Origin: Anaerovirgula multivorans
GTDB lineage: Bacteria; Bacillota; Clostridia; Peptostreptococcales; Natronincolaceae
DNA length: 64,000 nucleotides
Assembly (NCBI RefSeq): GCF_900188145.1
Contig: NZ_FZOJ01000025.1
Coordinates: 1-64,000 of the forward strand
Direction of reading: 5' to 3'
In this document: one piece after another, positions 1-8,933 of the stretch
Numbering within the stretch: position 1 is the first letter of the stretch
Layout of the letters: each line of letters opens with the position of its first letter
Notes under the pieces: generated by a model
What the model was told of the DNA's origin: nothing
Seen by the model: only the letters and a program-made list of their open reading frames with translations
Database searches by the model: none
Position numbers and translations under genes: made by a program

Positions 1-594
1 TCCAAATTTGTAGTAAAAGGTTTTTCAACTCAGCAATCCAAAAACCTTTCAAAATCAGTGAAGAAACATCAGTGGCAAAAAATCAATATCCAAGTGCATG
101 TTGCAGAGATTCCTACTTCAACAGGTCTAAGGACCATTGTCTGTGAATTCGTTGGGAAGGATGGGCAAATTAAATATTCTCATTTACTTACCAACATTAG
201 AGCTGAAGAAATGAATGCAATCCAACTATTTCACTTTTACAATGAACGACAAACCATAGAAGCCTTCTTTAGAACTTGTAAAGAAGTATATGGTATTAAG
301 AATTTAAGAACATCTAAATTCTATGGCATTTATGGATTTTTATGGCTAGTGTTTATCACTCATAACCTGATTACTTTGATGAAAAATACAGCCTTTAATA
401 CATCTAAGCTTAAGGATATGGGTGTCCATTCATTGATAAAAAAACTAGGGACAATCACTGCTAAAGTAATAGAATTAAAAGATCATATTGAGATTGTTGT
501 ACCTAGCTTATCAGAACTGACAAAATTATTTGTTGAAGCATTACAGCCTAAGTATGTTCAATTAAGCTTCCATCATTTTCTAAATATAGCTTAG
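1..594 (+). pseudogene. IS4-type DDE transposase, C-terminal part (runs off window start)
   Basis: The reading frame is open from the first base of the window to the stop at 594, so the start lies upstream and is not visible. The segment YNERQTIEAFFRTCK fits the IS4-family signature Y-(2)-R-(3)-E-(6)-K exactly, which holds the catalytic glutamate. The following hydrophobic stretch (GIYGFLWLVFITHNLI) is also typical of IS4 C-termini. It acts in cut-and-paste transposition. Whether the copy is complete cannot be judged because the N-terminal Asp residues are outside the window. Confidence 0.8.
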
Positions 595-880
595 TTATTT
601 GTACAAAACTTAGGTAGCTAATAAGTTTGATGTTATTAGAGAATAAAGTTTAGAGATCGGCTCTGGCGTGATGAAGACCTAGAAGATGTAATCAAGCACC
701 CAAAGGAGAGAACATCGCTTCAAAATGTACCAGTGTGGATCAAGGACTTAATCGCCAGTGTTGAAGCTAGAAAATCAATCAGATGAAGATTGAAACGAAT
801 ACTACTGGTTTTTGCACCCACCTTGAGACTTATACAAGTAAAAAAGGGGGGATAGGAATTAAGTATTTACCTCGGCTACA
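595..880. other. Gap with a short unassigned gene end (649-786)
   Basis: No complete gene is visible. From 649 to 786 a frame of 45 codons without a start ends in TGA and reads like a real protein tail (it contains DRLWRDEDLEDVIKHPKER). I do not recognise the family. It probably is the 3' end of a gene destroyed by the IS insertion upstream. The rest of the interval shows nothing. Confidence 0.35.
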
Positions 881-955
881 GTGCCATTTGTTAAATTGTA
901 TAATACTTATGTGATACCACATGTTGAGACGGTGGTGTTAATGTCGAAAAACTAA
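881..955 (+). pseudogene. Orphan TrmA/RlmD-like C-terminal tail (copy 1)
   Basis: A frame of 24 codons ends VIPHVETVVLMSKN-stop. The HVE-x-V-x-L-L pattern close to a stop resembles the C-terminus of TrmA/RlmD-family tRNA/rRNA uracil-C5 methyltransferases; the body of such a gene is absent. A stop lies in frame upstream at 860. Bases 885-903 recur exactly at 55537-55555, where a related tail ends. I infer an integration scar; the family link rests on a short motif. Confidence 0.5.
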
Positions 956-1240
956 GACTCTAGAAGCATTGATATTATTGGGTTTCTAGGTTTACAAATA
1001 ATATAAAGTAAATCTGTCAATTCAACTTTAGCCCTCGATATTTGTTTTAGGGAACATATCGGAGGTATTTTTTTTGGACAAAAATGGGGTTAGGTTGAGG
1101 AGACAGATTAGATAAATTCGTGGGGTTGGGTAGATAAATTGGATATACAAAACGGTCTTTTGATAAACTAACGTTGAATTAAATTCAGGCCTTGAAATAG
1201 ACGTAAAATATAACTTTTGTATCAATCAAAACTATTTTTC
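956..1240. other. Gap without recognisable features
   Basis: AT-rich sequence between the orphan tail and the TetR promoter. No convincing gene, repeat or RNA element is visible in it. Confidence 0.5.
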
Positions 1241-1294
1241 TTGATTTTTACATACACCCATGCTACAATAAAAACAAATAAACAATTTGTTTTT
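1241..1294 (+). promoter_or_regulatory. Promoter with TetR-type operator for the macrolide operon
   Basis: TTGATT (1241-1246) and TACAAT (1264-1269) are separated by 17 bp. Directly downstream is a perfect inverted repeat, AAAAACAAAT at 1270-1279 and ATTTGTTTTT at 1285-1294, spaced by 5 bp. It covers the expected transcription start, a normal place for autorepression by the TetR-family protein encoded next. Confidence 0.65.
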
Positions 1295-1322
1295 ATGTTA
1301 TGCAATGGAGGTGTTTTATGTT

Positions 1323-1922
1323 GTGCCTAAATTTACAGAGTTAGAAAAAGAAAAAATTCGAGAAGAATTGCTTAAAGTTGCCTATCGGTTTTTTATAGAT
1401 AAAGGCTTTAAGAGTACTTCTCTTGAGGATATTACTTCATCAGTTGGCATTGCAAAGAGTTCTTTTTATATATTTTTCGAATCAAAAGAAATGCTATATA
1501 TGAAATTGTTAGCACATGAGGGAGAGCAAATTGAAAAGCAGGTTTGGCTAAAGGTTATAGCTGCAGAGGATATGCGTTCAGCTATAAAGATATACTTAAA
1601 TGAGATGGCTTTGGAACTAGAAGATAAGATATTAACACAAAGACTTGTTTACGACCTTGAGGAGTACAAGCTTGTATCTAGAAAGCTAAATCCAGATTAT
1701 GTTGGCTCAGAGCATCTAAGAAGCATCGTCCCTCTTATGGAGTTTATAAAGTTACGTCAAGAATCTAATGAGATTATCGATGAAGAGCCAGGCATTATAG
1801 CTGGAGTTTTAAGAGCAGCTTGGTTAATAGGTTCTCAAAAGGGAGATTTGCAGCAATACAATTATGAAAGAATTAAAGAGTTATTATTCGAAGCTGTTGC
1901 TGATCGAATCACTCGATTTTAA
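1323..1922 (+). CDS. TetR/AcrR-family transcriptional regulator
   Basis: About 200 residues. The N-terminal HTH is clear: a helix ending in FFIDKGFKSTSLEDITSSVGIAKSSFYIFFESKEML is the classic TetR recognition region. The C-terminal half is the variable ligand-binding and dimerisation domain. I chose the GTG at 1323 because GGAGGTG (1307-1313) sits nine bases upstream; in-frame codons before it have no ribosome site. It is first in an operon with a hydrolase and a macrolide phosphotransferase and has a palindrome over its promoter, so it probably represses the operon and responds to a small molecule. The ligand is unknown; a macrolide is a guess from context. Confidence 0.85.
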   Translation: MPKFTELEKEKIREELLKVAYRFFIDKGFKSTSLEDITSSVGIAKSSFYIFFESKEMLYMKLLAHEGEQIEKQVWLKVIAAEDMRSAIKIYLNEMALELEDKILTQRLVYDLEEYKLVSRKLNPDYVGSEHLRSIVPLMEFIKLRQESNEIIDEEPGIIAGVLRAAWLIGSQKGDLQQYNYERIKELLFEAVADRITRF

Positions 1923-1958
1923 TTTAGACTAGGTAAAGATATATGAAGGTGGTTATCT

Positions 1959-2798
1959 ATGACAGAAAGAATAATTCGTTTTAATGATGTTCATATCTGT
2001 ACAGAGAGTTTTGGAAATACTAATGAGCCAACTATCTTATTAATAATGGGAGCTACTTCATCAATGATTTGGTGGGAAGAAGATTTTTGTAGGAGGCTAA
2101 GCAATCAAGGGTTTCATGTTATACGTTATGACAATCGGGATGTAGGCAAATTTATTACTTACGAATATGGTCATTCGGAATATACCTTTGAGGATTTGGC
2201 TGATGATGCAATTCAGGTACTAGATGCGTATAAGGTTGATAAGGATCACATAGTCGGTATGTCTATGGGTGGAATAATTACGCAGATAGTAGCTCTTAAA
2301 CACCCCGGTAGAGTTCTTACTATTTCACTAGTTATGACATCGAATTATGATACTAGTCTTCCTAAGAAGAATAGCAAAGTAACAGAAGTTTTTGCCAAAA
2401 TTAACATCAACAACTGGGAAGATAAAGAGGAAGTGATCAAGTATGTTATTGATAGGAGTAAAGTTCTCGTAGGAACTAAGCATCCATTTAATGAAGAGAA
2501 AATAAGGAAATTAGCTGGGAGGGATTTTAATCGAGCTAGTAATATGGAGAGAATGGAAAACCATGGATATGTAAAAGGATGGGGATTATATTTATCTAGA
2601 ACCCATGAAATTAATGTTCCTACACTAGTTATTCATGGGACGGATGATCCTATTATACCTTATGAGCATGGAGTGCATCTTTCTAAAATCATATCTAATG
2701 CTGTGCTAGTTAGCCTGGATGGTGCTGGGCATGAGCTACACCATGATGATTGGGATGAAATTATTATTGCTTTATCCAAGCATGCTACAAGTTTATAA
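1959..2798 (+). CDS. Alpha/beta-fold hydrolase
   Basis: 279 residues, normal for the family. The nucleophile elbow G-M-S-M-G-G puts the catalytic serine at about residue 102. Near the C-terminus, GTDDPIIP supplies the likely acid and GAGHELHHDDW the likely histidine. The start has a GAAGGTGG ribosome site. It lies 36 bp after the TetR gene and 36 bp before a macrolide 2'-phosphotransferase gene. The substrate cannot be read from sequence. In this company an esterase acting on a macrolide lactone is possible, but a general esterase is equally compatible. Confidence 0.85.
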   Translation: MTERIIRFNDVHICTESFGNTNEPTILLIMGATSSMIWWEEDFCRRLSNQGFHVIRYDNRDVGKFITYEYGHSEYTFEDLADDAIQVLDAYKVDKDHIVGMSMGGIITQIVALKHPGRVLTISLVMTSNYDTSLPKKNSKVTEVFAKININNWEDKEEVIKYVIDRSKVLVGTKHPFNEEKIRKLAGRDFNRASNMERMENHGYVKGWGLYLSRTHEINVPTLVIHGTDDPIIPYEHGVHLSKIISNAVLVSLDGAGHELHHDDWDEIIIALSKHATSL

Positions 2799-2828
2799 TT
2801 GCTATATAGAAGCTAAAGTCGGGAGTGA

Positions 2829-3743
<915 letters not shown>

Positions 3744-3756
3744 GCGGTGTAAATTA

Positions 3757-3891
3757 GTTATCGATATGTTCCCTTCTACCGATAGTACCAAAAATGCTAT
3801 GGATATGTTTCCGATAACGGACACTTCGTAAGACATTTATCCTGTCCTCTCAAGCCACGTGGAGTGTGTTGTGTTGATAGAGAAGAAGTAG
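3757..3891 (+). pseudogene. Orphan TrmA/RlmD-like C-terminal tail with reiterated DMFP segment (copy 2)
   Basis: In one frame the sequence encodes VIDMFPSTDST, then AMDMFPITDTS, a stop (3829-3831), then DIYPVLSSHVECVVLIEKK and a stop. DMFP followed by HVE-x-VVL is the C-terminal signature of TrmA/RlmD-family methyltransferases. Here the DMFP part appears twice and a degraded third form (DIYP) precedes the HVE part. No gene body is present. I infer stacked partial duplications at an attachment site, just ahead of the restriction-like island. Confidence 0.55.
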
Positions 3892-3946
3892 GTTGGAATC
3901 AGTGGTTTAGAAGATTTTATATGAAAATTAAAAAGTAATACATGTT

Positions 3947-3977
3947 CCCCTAGACAACAAGTTTAGGGGGTTTTTCT
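3947..3977 (+). terminator. Possible rho-independent terminator
   Basis: CCCCTA and TAGGGG can pair across an 11-base loop and are followed by TTTTTC. It would end transcription from the macrolide operon before the next promoter. The stem is short. Confidence 0.5.
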
Positions 3978-4184
3978 TTAGTGGGGGGGGGAAGAAATTT
4001 CGCAGAATGAGGGATCGTGTAAAGGTTGGGTTATGTGTATTTCTTTATGGTGATAGTGAAACACCCATCATCGGTATCGAATATTGGCTATTTTTTATTT
4101 AAGTTCTATTTAATAGTGATATCTAAAAATGTGCAAAACCTCTCTATTATTGGCGAATAATTTGAATACTTAGATTGAGTTTTA
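3978..4184. other. Gap without recognisable features
   Basis: Includes a run of nine G residues near 3983-3991. No gene, repeat or RNA structure is evident. Confidence 0.4.
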
Positions 4185-4213
4185 TTGATAAGTGGATAGT
4201 TAAATGATAAAAT
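4185..4213 (+). promoter_or_regulatory. Promoter of the restriction-modification-like island
   Basis: TTGATA (4185-4190) and TAAAAT (4208-4213) are separated by 17 bp, 43 bp before the start of the HTH gene. It is the only good promoter visible ahead of the six-gene run. Confidence 0.55.
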
Positions 4214-4256
4214 ATTAGGGGCATTACTAATTCATAAATTGGATAAAGGTGATTTT

Positions 4257-4484
4257 ATGCATACAAGTTACAAAAAACTATGGATATTACTTATCGAGAA
4301 AAATATGACAAAAAGTGAGTTGCGAAAAAAGGCTAAGTTGTCTACAGGTGTTTTTACACGATTAAATAAGGAAGAGGCTGTATCACTTGCAGCACTTAAA
4401 AGTATATGTGTGGTTTTGTCCTGTGATATTGGTGATATTTGTAGCTTAATTTCAAACGATAAGAATACAGAACGAGAGGGATAA
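4257..4484 (+). CDS. XRE/Cro-type HTH regulator of the methyltransferase operon
   Basis: 75 residues from the ATG at 4257, which has AAAGGTG upstream; a TTG 18 bases earlier lacks a ribosome site. The sequence is a single Cro-like HTH: MTKSELRKKAKLSTGVFTRL is the helix-turn-helix, followed by VSLAALKSICVVLSCDIGDI. Small proteins of this type commonly sit directly before C5 methyltransferase genes in type II restriction systems and time their expression. The stop is three bases from the first methyltransferase start, so the genes are co-transcribed. Operator sites were not identified. Confidence 0.8.
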   Translation: MHTSYKKLWILLIEKNMTKSELRKKAKLSTGVFTRLNKEEAVSLAALKSICVVLSCDIGDICSLISNDKNTEREG

Positions 4485-4487
4485 AAG

Positions 4488-5387
4488 ATGCTAAAGACAG
4501 TTGATTTATTTGCAGGGTGTGGAGGTATGTCACTAGGATTTCAGAATGCAGGATTCAATATAATAGCGGCATATGATAACTGGAAACCTGCAGTAGAAAC
4601 GTATAAAAAGAATTTTAAACACCCAATTTTTTTAAGGGATGTTTCGGAAAGTGGCATAATTGATGAGATATTAGGATTTCAGCCTAACGTTATTATTGGA
4701 GGGCCACCTTGTCAAGATTTCTCTTCAGCTGGACATAGAGATGAGAGCCTTGGAAGAGCTGAGTTGTCTATAACATATACTGACATTATTATTAAAGCAA
4801 AACCTAAGTACTTTGTAATGGAAAATGTCCCTAGAATTAGAAAAAGCGAAACATATAAAAGCGTATATTCTAAGTTAAAGGAAGCGGGTTATGGGTTAAC
4901 GGAAAAAGTGTTAGATGCAAGTCTTTGTGGAGTCCCACAAAAGAGAAAGCGCTTTTTTCTTATCGGGCATATTGGTGATGCAGATAATTTTCTGGCAGAG
5001 AGACTAGATGAAAAGCTTGCAAATAAACCTATGTCAATATACGACTATTTAGGGGATTCCCTAGGGGTTAAGTACTATTTTAGAATACCACGCAGTTATA
5101 ATAGGAGAGCAGTTTTTAGCATATATGATCCCTGTGTAACAATCAGGGGAGTGGATAGACCGATTCCTAAAAATTATGTAAAACATCCAGGAGATTTGGT
5201 TGATATAGGTCCAGAGGTAAGAGCATTAACTCCTATTGAAAGAAGTTACATGCAAACTTTTCCTAAGACTTTTATTTTTGATGATAATAAGTCAAATTTG
5301 AATCAAATGATAGGAAATGCGGTTCCTGTAAAACTAGCAGAGTATGTTGCTTCAGCTGTCATGGAGTACGAAAAAAATTTCAATTAA
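4488..5387 (+). CDS. DNA cytosine-C5 methyltransferase 1
   Basis: 299 residues with the ordered C5-methyltransferase motifs: SAM-binding motif I DLFAGCGGMSLGF (residues 6-18), catalytic PCQ with Cys75, ENVP (112-115), QKRKRFF (151-157) and the closing GNAVPVKLAEY (276-286). The target recognition domain between QKRKRFF and GNAVP is short, so a simple recognition site is likely. It transfers a methyl group from SAM to cytosine. The next gene encodes a clear paralog sharing roughly half its residues or more, including the whole region around PRSYNRRAVFSI. Such pairs usually methylate the two strands of an asymmetric site. Confidence 0.93.
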   Translation: MLKTVDLFAGCGGMSLGFQNAGFNIIAAYDNWKPAVETYKKNFKHPIFLRDVSESGIIDEILGFQPNVIIGGPPCQDFSSAGHRDESLGRAELSITYTDIIIKAKPKYFVMENVPRIRKSETYKSVYSKLKEAGYGLTEKVLDASLCGVPQKRKRFFLIGHIGDADNFLAERLDEKLANKPMSIYDYLGDSLGVKYYFRIPRSYNRRAVFSIYDPCVTIRGVDRPIPKNYVKHPGDLVDIGPEVRALTPIERSYMQTFPKTFIFDDNKSNLNQMIGNAVPVKLAEYVASAVMEYEKNFN

Positions 5388-5390
5388 GAG

Positions 5391-6290
5391 GTGAGGACAA
5401 TTAAAGTTGTAGATTTATTCTGTGGTTGTGGAGGTATGTCTCTAGGATTTCAGAACGCAGGATTCGATTTAGTTGCTGCATATGATAATTGGGAACCTGC
5501 AGTTAAAATATATAAGAAAAACTTTAATCATGCCGTTCATAATAAGGATTTAAATGATGAAACGGTAGATGTAGAAATATCAGCTTTTAAACCTGATATA
5601 ATCATAGGGGGGCCACCTTGTCAGGATTTTTCAATTGCAGGAAAACGCAATATGGGAGAGAGGTCGAATCTTACAATTAGATTTGCTGAAATAGTATCGT
5701 CTGTTCAGCCAGAGTGGTTTGTTATGGAAAACGTGTATAATATTGAACGAATGCCAGTTCTACCTAAGGCAGTTTCAATACTGAGAAATGCAGGATATGG
5801 ACTTACTATAAAGATTCTCGATGCATCACGGTGCGGAGTACCTCAAGCACGAAAAAGATTTTTTATGATTGGTCATCTTGGTGATACAGATGGTTTTTTG
5901 GAAGAACTTCTTAATAGCAGAATGAGCGCAAAACAAATGACACTATATGAATACTTGGGAGATTCTCTAGGTACTCAATTCTACTATATGCACCCAAGAA
6001 GCTACAATAGACGAGCAGTCTTTAGTATCCATGAACCAAGTGCTACGATAAGAGGTGTGAATAGGCCGATTCCAGAAGGATACCAAAAGCATCCAGCTGA
6101 TAAGACCGAAATATTAGATGGAGTAAGAAGTTTGACATCTAAAGAAAGAAGTTATATTCAGACTTTTCCTGAATGGTTTGAATTTGATGGGAGCAAAACT
6201 GTTATTGAGCAGGCTATCGGAAATGCTGTTCCGGTAAAATTAGCCGAATATGTAGGAAAGTGTGTACTTGATTATGCCGAAAGGGGGTAA
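5391..6290 (+). CDS. DNA cytosine-C5 methyltransferase 2
   Basis: 299 residues, paralog of the preceding protein. Motif I is DLFCGCGGMSLGF, the catalytic Cys is at 77 in GGPPCQDF, motif VI is ENV (113-115), then QARKRFF and GNAVPVKLAEY. The GTG at 5391 is three bases after the previous stop; the purine-rich GAGGTGAGG overlaps it, so the exact start is uncertain by a few codons. The two enzymes differ most in the segment after PRSYNRRAVFSI and near the C-terminus, consistent with recognising different strands of one asymmetric target. Confidence 0.92.
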   Translation: MRTIKVVDLFCGCGGMSLGFQNAGFDLVAAYDNWEPAVKIYKKNFNHAVHNKDLNDETVDVEISAFKPDIIIGGPPCQDFSIAGKRNMGERSNLTIRFAEIVSSVQPEWFVMENVYNIERMPVLPKAVSILRNAGYGLTIKILDASRCGVPQARKRFFMIGHLGDTDGFLEELLNSRMSAKQMTLYEYLGDSLGTQFYYMHPRSYNRRAVFSIHEPSATIRGVNRPIPEGYQKHPADKTEILDGVRSLTSKERSYIQTFPEWFEFDGSKTVIEQAIGNAVPVKLAEYVGKCVLDYAERG

Positions 6291-6296
6291 TTTTAA

Positions 6297-8927
6297 ATGA
6301 CGGAATACGAGGCACTACAATTAGATATTAAGAGTATTTGTGCGGAGGAAAATCCATTAGAATTTTTTTGTGGCATTCTAAGATGCTATAAAATCCCAAA
6401 AGCAACTATTATGCGTTTGAATTTGCAAGAAAATTTCAAGGTTGATAATGAAATAGGCATATCGAATAAGTTATCATTTATTTTTACTACAAGTGAAAAT
6501 TTGTATACAAAGTTTGACAGTTTAAAAAGAATACGCCAAAGGAAATCTAGTGCAAGAATTATTATGCTGATGAACCAAAGAGATATTTTGGTGTATGACA
6601 CTGTATTGGAAGAGTGGTTAGCTGTTTCAAGAATAGAGTTTTATAAACAATATGATTTCTTTCTCCCTTTAATGGGGAGGGAGAAGTCTGTTTTAAATGA
6701 CAGAAAGACGGTTAACGTTAGGATTGGTGAAAAATTTGCTCAGTTATATAATGAACTACTTATATTAAATTCAGGGGAGACAGGGGAAGAAGAAAAGCTA
6801 AGACCTTTTTTGGTTAGGCTACTTTTTTGCTTTTTTGCAGATAGCTTTGGCATCATAATGAATGGCTCACTTCACCAATTGATTACAATGTATAGTAAGC
6901 AAGATGGCAGTGACTTATCTAAACTTATAAATCATATCTTTTTATCGTTATATAATAAAACAGATAATACAGTTCCGGAATATGTAACAGATGTAATAGT
7001 AACCGATAACATTAGTTTTTTTGCAACTAGGGAAGAAGTTTCGACCTTTGATGCATCAACTAGGAAACTATTATTAGATATATGTGAAATGGATTGGTCT
7101 GAGGTTGAACCAGATGTTTTAGGTTCATTAATTCAAACAATTGCTTTTCCTGAAATGGCAGGAGTTGCTTACAATTATACAAGTACTGCAAATGTCTATA
7201 AAGTAATAGGACCTCTATTTTTGAATGACTTATATGACAAATTTGAAAAGGCAAAAGGAAATGCTGAAAAATGTAAGGAGATATTACGGGAAATTACATG
7301 TATCAAGGTGTTTGATCCCGCTTGTGGAACGGGTAATTTTTTAATGATTACTTTTAGGGAACTTAAGCTACTAGAAAGAAGGGTTAAGACACATCTGCGT
7401 GAGATTAATGGTGAATGTGATAGTAAGTATGATGTTGAAATTAGCCAGTTTTATGGAATCGAATTAAATCCTTTAGCATGTGATATTGCTAAGATTGGTC
7501 TGTATTTTATAAATTACAAAATGTCTATGGATGAAGAACCAGAATCAATAAGAGACTTAAATTGGCTAGGGACTAATAATGTTATACAGGGGATTGCTAC
7601 AGAATATGAATGGGATAAGGTATGCCCTAAAGATCAGGGAACTGTGTATATAATAGGTAATCCATCATATAGAGGTGCAAGAAAACAAACTGATATTCAA
7701 AAAAGAATAGTAAAAACGGTATTTAAAGAAGAAATAGAGAGAGTAATGAAAATTGGAGATATTGATTTTGCAGCCTGTTGGTTTTATCTAGCCGCAAAAT
7801 ACATAAGTGGTACAAATAGTGGATTTGCATTTGTAACTACCAATTCTCTCACACAAGGAGTGCAAGTTCCTGAGTTATGGCCTGTAATTTTTAATAAAGG
7901 AGTTGAAATATCATTTGCACATACTGCATTTAAATGGAAAAATGATGGACAAAACAATACAGCTGTTACTGTAGTAATCGTAGGTTGCCGTTCTGTATGT
8001 TTTGTACACGAAAAAACCATCTTTAATAATAATATAGCTTATGATGTAGAAAAAATTAGTCCTTATTTAACAGCTGGAGACGTGATTGTACATAAGGAGA
8101 ATAGGGCATCAATAAGCGGCTTGCCGGCTATGGTAAAGGGAAATATGCCGTATGGTAAAGAATTGCTTCTTACTCCGACTGAGAAAGATGAAATTCTTAC
8201 TATTTATCCAGAGGCTGCAAAATTCTTAAAACGCGTAGTAGGTTCAGAAGAATTTATTCACAATATAGAGCGTTGGTGTTTGTGGATTAAAGATAATGAT
8301 TTAAATGATGCACTTTCTATACCAGTTATTGCTGAACGAATAGAAAATGTCAAGCAAGCACGTTTGGCAAGTACTGATAAAAGTGCACACAAATTAGCGG
8401 GAAGAGCACATCAATTTAGAGAAACGAATGAAGCTAGAAAGTATACATTAGTTATACCATCTGTGTCATCAGAAAAGAGGAAATATTTCCAAGTAGGCTA
8501 TGTTAGCAGAAACACAATAGTTACAAATTTAAGTTTTGCAATTTATGATGCGGATCCTTGGGTGTTTGGTCTGATTGCTTCAAGAATGCATAATCTTTGG
8601 GTTAGAACAGTTTGCGGCGGACTTGAAACACGTATCAGATACTCAAATGTAATAGGGTACAACACATTCCCAATTCCAGTTTTATCAGCTGAACAAAAAA
8701 ATAATATAAGAGAATGTGTCTTTGGTGTAATTATGGAAAGAGAAAAAGAGTCTGAAAGGACGTTAGCAGAATTGTATGATCCAGATGAAATGCCAGAAGG
8801 ATTGCTATACGCTCATAAAATATTAGACTCAACTATTGAAAACTGTTATAGAGAAGGTGGATTTTATACAAATCAGGAAAGACTCGATTGTATGTTTGAA
8901 TTGTATAAGCAGTTGAAAGGAGAATAA
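6297..8927 (+). CDS. MmeI-like class I DNA adenine methyltransferase without an evident nuclease domain
   Basis: 876 residues. SAM motif I is FDPACGTGNF (from residue 339) and the catalytic motif is IGNPSYRG (453-460), where the usual second proline of NPPY is serine. Other features match the MmeI/type IIL family: a helical region around LRPFLVRLLFCFFADSFG (168-185), DWSEVEPDVLGSLIQ (266-280), and a C-terminus with YNTFPIP and ELYDPDEMPEGLLYAHKILD. The N-terminal 130 residues keep a strand like SSARIIMLMNQRDILVYD but I see no D-ExK nuclease motif, unlike MmeI itself. Cleavage may therefore come from the GIY-YIG partner downstream. The start is six bases after the previous stop. Confidence 0.8.
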   Translation: MTEYEALQLDIKSICAEENPLEFFCGILRCYKIPKATIMRLNLQENFKVDNEIGISNKLSFIFTTSENLYTKFDSLKRIRQRKSSARIIMLMNQRDILVYDTVLEEWLAVSRIEFYKQYDFFLPLMGREKSVLNDRKTVNVRIGEKFAQLYNELLILNSGETGEEEKLRPFLVRLLFCFFADSFGIIMNGSLHQLITMYSKQDGSDLSKLINHIFLSLYNKTDNTVPEYVTDVIVTDNISFFATREEVSTFDASTRKLLLDICEMDWSEVEPDVLGSLIQTIAFPEMAGVAYNYTSTANVYKVIGPLFLNDLYDKFEKAKGNAEKCKEILREITCIKVFDPACGTGNFLMITFRELKLLERRVKTHLREINGECDSKYDVEISQFYGIELNPLACDIAKIGLYFINYKMSMDEEPESIRDLNWLGTNNVIQGIATEYEWDKVCPKDQGTVYIIGNPSYRGARKQTDIQKRIVKTVFKEEIERVMKIGDIDFAACWFYLAAKYISGTNSGFAFVTTNSLTQGVQVPELWPVIFNKGVEISFAHTAFKWKNDGQNNTAVTVVIVGCRSVCFVHEKTIFNNNIAYDVEKISPYLTAGDVIVHKENRASISGLPAMVKGNMPYGKELLLTPTEKDEILTIYPEAAKFLKRVVGSEEFIHNIERWCLWIKDNDLNDALSIPVIAERIENVKQARLASTDKSAHKLAGRAHQFRETNEARKYTLVIPSVSSEKRKYFQVGYVSRNTIVTNLSFAIYDADPWVFGLIASRMHNLWVRTVCGGLETRIRYSNVIGYNTFPIPVLSAEQKNNIRECVFGVIMEREKESERTLAELYDPDEMPEGLLYAHKILDSTIENCYREGGFYTNQERLDCMFELYKQLKGE

Positions 8928-8933
8928 AGTATT

